From the NCBI GenBank assembly GCA_021798635.1, contig JAJZGH010000207.1, positions 1 through 9,086 on the forward strand: 9,086 nucleotides of DNA. The letters run 5' to 3'. The position numbers and the translations under genes are program-made. The stretch's first letter is position 1, and every line of letters begins with the position of its first letter. Shown one piece after another: positions 6,125-9,086 of the stretch. This stretch comes from Planctomycetota bacterium. GTDB taxonomy: Bacteria; Planctomycetota; Phycisphaerae; WQYP01. The notes beneath the pieces are model-generated. The model did not search any database, was not told where the DNA came from, and saw only the letters and a list, made by a program, of their open reading frames with translations.

Positions 6125-7528
6125 ATGAGAACAAAAATGAAACTCCCGGTGCTCGCATCCGGGCAGTTGTTGATTCTGTGCGCAGCGCTGGGCTGGTTTC
6201 GGCAGATTGGTGCCGGCGGCTTGTCACGAGCGGTTAATGCGGTGGTCTCCCGACCCTATGCGCGAGCGGAGCAGGCGCGGTCGTTTGTCTTGGGTGGGTG
6301 GCTGACCGGGCGTTGGCTATCGGAGAACCAGCTCCGCTCCAGCATAAGCTGGCCGGCAGCGCGCACAATACTGAACGCTCATCGGTTGCAGGCCAAGTTG
6401 GCCGGCCTTGGGCTTGTTTATTCGTTCGACTTATCGGGGCGCCGCGTTGCCCTGCCAATCGCGCCTTCCCCTCAACTGAACGCTTTGATAATCCTGGAAA
6501 AGTGGAACACGGCGATTCCTCTGCGAAGGTGTCGCCTGCAGATTCGATATAGGCTCGGTGTGAAGACTATGCGTTATACCGCTCCGCTGCAACCGGTCCA
6601 CTCCGCGGATGTATCGCCCGAGGTGGTTGTCCCCCAAAGGATGGGAAATATGACGGTGCTATGGAAGGCCGAGATGATCGGAGCGCAGGCGCAGCGCGGT
6701 GTCGCCCGTTGGCTAAAGCGGACTAAGGAACTGGTACGTCCGGTGGAGCTTTCGATACCGCCGGGGGCGGGGACGGTCCACGTTGATGTGTATCTGGCGC
6801 AACAGCGCCAGATACCCAGCTCTCTAGTTTGGGTCGCCGCCATCAATCATCGTCATGGCTTTGTGATATCCAGAACACACCACGCCTTTCCTGTCCTTCG
6901 ATCAATTTCTGTTACCTGGTATGCAGACGGCGAAGGCATCGATGGATACAATCCGCCCAAGAGTCTTATGTCCATAGAATATTGTCGTTTGTCGGGAAAG
7001 GTTTTGGGTGCGGCAGGTGCGTTGCCTTGGGGTATACCATCACTGATTACATCATGTTCCCGGCGCATCGATAAACTCTCTCCTGAGGACGCGATGCTTG
7101 CGTCGGAAGGGCTTGGGCCAAGGCGACGGCATAGGCGTACAAATCCGGGGTTCACAATCGTGAGAGCCATGGCGGCGGCGGGAAGGGTCAGCTCGCTTGG
7201 CTTCCCAATGGCGCGGATACTCGTGGAATCAAATTGGGGTAATAAGCGTTTATACTTCTTTTCAGCGAGCGGGGCTGCAAACACCCGGCCTCAGATCGTT
7301 GGTGCCCAGAGATTCTATTTGTTCGCACAAGAGGGAAAACTCCTCGCATCGGCAGTCGTGTCGAACTTTCCCCGGGATTGGCAATGGTACCATGGCGTTG
7401 CGTTGGCTGCGGCGGCTCTGGGCCTTGCAGTGGATCCACCGCCGCGCCGGGCGGGACACAGCCGCCCCGCGACAAGTGTACCCGTCCGGGCAGCGATAAT
7501 TCCCGGGCATAACGGCGTGGCGAGGTGA
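6125..7528 (+). CDS. Unrecognised membrane-anchored protein
   Basis: This 467-aa protein has an N-terminal hydrophobic helix at about residues 7-25 (LPVLASGQLLILCAALGWF), preceded by Arg/Lys, so it is an uncleaved anchor or signal peptide. The body is rich in Arg and beta-prone strands with no motif I know. A second short hydrophobic run (GVALAAAALGLA, about 424-435) precedes a Pro/Arg-rich tail, and is marginal as a membrane span. ATG 6125 has GGAG (6113-6116) eight bases upstream; ATG 6137 is an alternative. The next gene's ribosome binding site overlaps this stop codon, so the two are translationally coupled and their products probably work together at the membrane. The long uninterrupted frame supports a real gene. 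The possibility that it is a fast-evolving accessory protein is inference. Confidence 0.62.
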   Translation: MRTKMKLPVLASGQLLILCAALGWFRQIGAGGLSRAVNAVVSRPYARAEQARSFVLGGWLTGRWLSENQLRSSISWPAARTILNAHRLQAKLAGLGLVYSFDLSGRRVALPIAPSPQLNALIILEKWNTAIPLRRCRLQIRYRLGVKTMRYTAPLQPVHSADVSPEVVVPQRMGNMTVLWKAEMIGAQAQRGVARWLKRTKELVRPVELSIPPGAGTVHVDVYLAQQRQIPSSLVWVAAINHRHGFVISRTHHAFPVLRSISVTWYADGEGIDGYNPPKSLMSIEYCRLSGKVLGAAGALPWGIPSLITSCSRRIDKLSPEDAMLASEGLGPRRRHRRTNPGFTIVRAMAAAGRVSSLGFPMARILVESNWGNKRLYFFSASGAANTRPQIVGAQRFYLFAQEGKLLASAVVSNFPRDWQWYHGVALAAAALGLAVDPPPRRAGHSRPATSVPVRAAIIPGHNGVAR

Positions 7529-7533
7529 TCACG

Positions 7534-8025
7534 ATGAACCCGAGCAGCTTTTATACGGACAACGCGGTGTGCCGGGCGCGCCGCTTACTGTTAATCAATG
7601 GGACAGGAATCGTCTTGTTTGTGGTGTCCATTCTCGGCTTGGAAGCGACGGCAGGATACCTGCCCTGGCCCCACGACGTACTCGTGCGCTCGGTTTACCT
7701 CCGAATGGCGGAGTCCCTGGCCTTTTGGATTACTGCGATGACGGCCGTCCCTTTCTCTGCCTTGGCACTTAGGCGCTCCGGCCAAGTTGACGTTGCCGTT
7801 GGTAACACGCGGCTTTGGTACGTCAGGTTGGCCCGCCTGGAAACCGCCCTCTGGACAGTGATCTGGGTTATCTTCATTGGGACGTTCTGGCCCGCGATAA
7901 CCTGTGGGTTGCACATATATGGATTCCCTTCTCCGATTTCATGGCCGCACAATGTGTGGCTGCGGTGGCAGGCCGCTCACAAGGCCTTCGAGCAATGGCT
8001 GGCCGGCCACATGCCACGCGGGTAA
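7534..8025 (+). CDS. Unrecognised small protein with three membrane segments
   Basis: This 163-aa protein has three clear hydrophobic helices at about 18-36 (LLLINGTGIVLFVVSILGL), 59-79 (AESLAFWITAMTAVPFSALAL) and 104-126 (TALWTVIWVIFIGTFWPAITCGL). Basic loops lie at 14-17 and 80-81, and an amphipathic Trp/His-rich tail follows. I chose ATG 7534 because GAGGTGA (7522-7528) is an excellent ribosome binding site five bases before it. The GTG at 7525 lies inside that site and would add only three residues. The binding site contains the stop codon of the preceding gene, which indicates translational coupling. No family is recognised. It is probably an integral inner-membrane partner of the 467-aa protein. 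Confidence 0.68.
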   Translation: MNPSSFYTDNAVCRARRLLLINGTGIVLFVVSILGLEATAGYLPWPHDVLVRSVYLRMAESLAFWITAMTAVPFSALALRRSGQVDVAVGNTRLWYVRLARLETALWTVIWVIFIGTFWPAITCGLHIYGFPSPISWPHNVWLRWQAAHKAFEQWLAGHMPRG

Positions 8026-8067
8026 CGAAAGCGAAAAGAGGTCTCGAAGGATGGAAGTCCACTGCTT

Positions 8068-8085
8068 ATCCGCGCAATCCGCGGT
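8068..8085 (+). repeat. Second copy of the ATCCGCG repeat
   Basis: Two 9-bp units, ATCCGCGCA and ATCCGCGGT, are identical to 161-178 and in the same orientation, again followed by TCTTTT. The copy lies between the convergent unknown-gene block and the Fe-S gene. A perfect 10-bp palindrome (GTGCCGGCAC, 8110-8119) follows. Confidence 0.75.
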
Positions 8086-8129
8086 CTTTTGATTTGAATT
8101 GCATACCCCGTGCCGGCACCCCCTGACGA

Positions 8130-8831
8130 TTACAGCAGGCCAAGCTGCAGCAGGGCCGCGTCGGACATGCGGTCTTTGCTCCAGGCGGGTTCCCAGACCA
8201 GATTTACCTTGGCGGTTTTTACATCTTCCACACTTTCCACCGCCTGTTGCACGGCCGGCGGCATGGAGCCGGCGACGGGGCAACCGGGAGCCGTGAGCGT
8301 CATGTCCACGATGACATCCTTTTCCGCGGATATATCAATGCGATAAATGAGGCCCAGATCATAAATATTGACCGGAATTTCCGGATCAAAAATCGTCCGC
8401 AATTTTTCCACAATCGATGCTTCCAAAGCCTTGTTCTCCAAGGCGTCGGTGATCGTGGTGCCCGTATGGGCTTCCGCAGTGCCGGTTGATGCGGCCGGCG
8501 GCGAACTTGTGGCGGCGGAGGTATTGACCGGCAGTTTTACCGCGTGGGGATTTTTAAACACAAATCCGCGGCCAGAGGCGGCATCACGAAAATCAATTTC
8601 TGTGCCATCCAAACTGGGAAAACTCATCGGATCAGCAACAATGGTGATCTCTCGCGACTGGCCCACTACGTCATCCTCATGCCGAACTTCCGTCAGATCC
8701 AGCAGATAATTAAATCCCTGCGCGTTGCGGCCCTTGATACCAACGCGCAAAACGGCACTGGCCCCCATTCCCTGATCCTGGAGAATCTTTTTGATCTCCG
8801 TGGCCGCAATTTCTGTCAATGTAATGGGCAT
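8130..8831 (-). CDS. Fe-S assembly fusion: cysteine-free A-type carrier domain + MIP18/DUF59 (SufT/PaaD-like) domain
   Basis: This 233-aa protein has two domains. Residues 1-100 follow the IscA/HesB pattern: ITLTEIAATEIKKIL, LRVGIKGRNAQGFNYLLDL, LDGTEIDF and SGRGFVFKNPHA. All three cluster-binding Cys are gone: the KGGGCSG Cys is Ala37, and the C-terminal CGCG is replaced by KLPVNTS. After an Ala/Ser/Thr/Pro linker (101-128), residues 133-233 are a MIP18/DUF59 domain with FDPEIPVNIYDLGLIY (148-163), the conserved Cys184 in TAPGCPVAGSM, and WEPAWSKDRMSDAA near the end. Such domains help mature Fe-S proteins in the cytosol. ATG 8831 has AAAGGA six bases upstream on the minus strand. It lies downstream of sufU in the same direction, so an operon is likely. 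The N-terminal domain probably gives dimerisation or docking instead of carrying a cluster (inference). Confidence 0.85.
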   Translation of the reverse strand: MPITLTEIAATEIKKILQDQGMGASAVLRVGIKGRNAQGFNYLLDLTEVRHEDDVVGQSREITIVADPMSFPSLDGTEIDFRDAASGRGFVFKNPHAVKLPVNTSAATSSPPAASTGTAEAHTGTTITDALENKALEASIVEKLRTIFDPEIPVNIYDLGLIYRIDISAEKDVIVDMTLTAPGCPVAGSMPPAVQQAVESVEDVKTAKVNLVWEPAWSKDRMSDAALLQLGLL

Positions 8832-8855
8832 AGAGGGTCCTTTGGGTTAGTACGC

Positions 8856-8976
8856 AGGAGCTAGGAGCTAGAATTATGAACGGCCCGCGGGGCCGAGGCT
8901 TTATTAGCTATGCCGTTATCTGTAAACTGCCAAGCCACAGCAAAGCAAAATTGCTTCTAACTAACTCCTATCTCCT
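8856..8976. repeat. Inverted-repeat-bounded spacer between the two Fe-S genes
   Basis: Bases 8856-8873 (AGGAGCTAGGAGCTAGAA) read on the opposite strand as TTCTAGCTCCTAGCTCCT. Bases 8955-8976 carry the same phrase with a 4-bp insertion and two changes. Inside lie a 5-bp hairpin, CGGCC-CGCGG-GGCCG (8881-8895), and a competing 6-bp pairing, AACGGC 8879-8884 with GCCGTT 8912-8917. It could be a degenerate extragenic palindrome or an mRNA processing structure. There is no U-tract. Confidence 0.4.
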
Positions 8977-8979
8977 TTT

Positions 8980-9086
8980 TCACTCCGTTGTAACCGGAGC
9001 ATCCTGATTTTTAATGGCGGCCTGAAGCGTATGCCATGGCAGCGTAGCACACTTCACGCGCACCGGGAATTCCCGTACACCGGAAA
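8980..9086 (-). CDS. SufU, Fe-S cluster assembly scaffold/sulfur-transfer protein (C-terminal part)
   Basis: The frame enters from the right edge and ends at the stop 8980-8982. The 34 visible residues begin [19 protein letters not shown] and end APVTTE. This is the characteristic C-terminus of SufU, with the third conserved Cys in [10 protein letters not shown]. In the family that Cys, with two more Cys and an Asp (outside the window), binds zinc and accepts persulfide sulfur from SufS. The gene lies 148 bp upstream of the IscA-like/DUF59 fusion in the same direction, as expected for a SUF operon. The start is outside the window. Confidence 0.9.
   Translation of the reverse strand, partial: SGVREFPVRVKCATLPWHTLQAAIKNQDAPVTTE

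Noticed and set aside
5995..6237. Open frame of 80 codons before the 467-aa gene
   Set aside because: It overlaps the start of the better-supported gene in another frame, has no clear binding site, and shows no recognisable features.
6853..7284. Minus-strand frame of 143 codons
   Set aside because: It is antisense to the 467-aa gene, without upstream signals or domain features.
8110..8119. GTGCCGGCAC palindrome as a bidirectional terminator
   Set aside because: The stem is short, cannot form a proper loop without losing most pairs, and has no T-tract on either side. The location between convergent genes alone is not enough.

Overview
The window looks like a chromosomal segment of a Planctomycetes-like bacterium, possibly Phycisphaerae. 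This rests on gene content: tandem KS genes, an Rhs remnant, a SUF-type Fe-S locus and repeat-rich intergenic DNA. No rRNA or marker gene is present, so the placement is an inference.

Left block (about 1-4334, plus strand). A gene-poor leader of about 400 bp carries a 9-bp tandem repeat and a possible -10 box. Two adjacent beta-ketoacyl-ACP synthase genes follow. The first has lost all three catalytic residues (Cys to Gln, His to Ala, His to Asp), as in chain-length-factor (KS-beta) subunits. The second keeps the full Cys-His-His set. They probably form a KS-alpha/KS-beta heterodimer that extends an acyl chain, but no ACP, ketoreductase or tailoring gene lies in the window. Behind its own promoter comes a two-domain protein: a nucleotide-kinase-like N-terminus with an eroded P-loop and a nucleoside-2-deoxyribosyltransferase-like C-terminus.

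Middle block (4334-8025, plus strand). Exactly at the stop codon of the kinase-like gene begins a 278-bp palindromic element. It has roughly 31-bp terminal inverted repeats and two internal long hairpins, and nearly every base fits a three-way junction. It is most easily read as a MITE-like mobile element or a structured RNA. It is followed by a promoter-like sequence overlapping a perfect 14-bp palindrome, a fragment of an Rhs (YD-repeat) core interrupted by a stop at its conserved Tyr, and three genes I do not recognise: a soluble 262-aa protein, a 467-aa membrane-anchored protein, and a translationally coupled 163-aa protein with three membrane segments. The block has the look of an accessory or polymorphic-toxin-type island.

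Right block (8130-9086, minus strand). This is part of an Fe-S cluster assembly locus: the C-terminal end of SufU, then a fusion of a cysteine-free A-type carrier (IscA/HesB-like) domain to a MIP18/DUF59 (SufT/PaaD-like) domain. It runs convergently toward the island. A second copy of the ATCCGCG repeat lies close to the convergence point.
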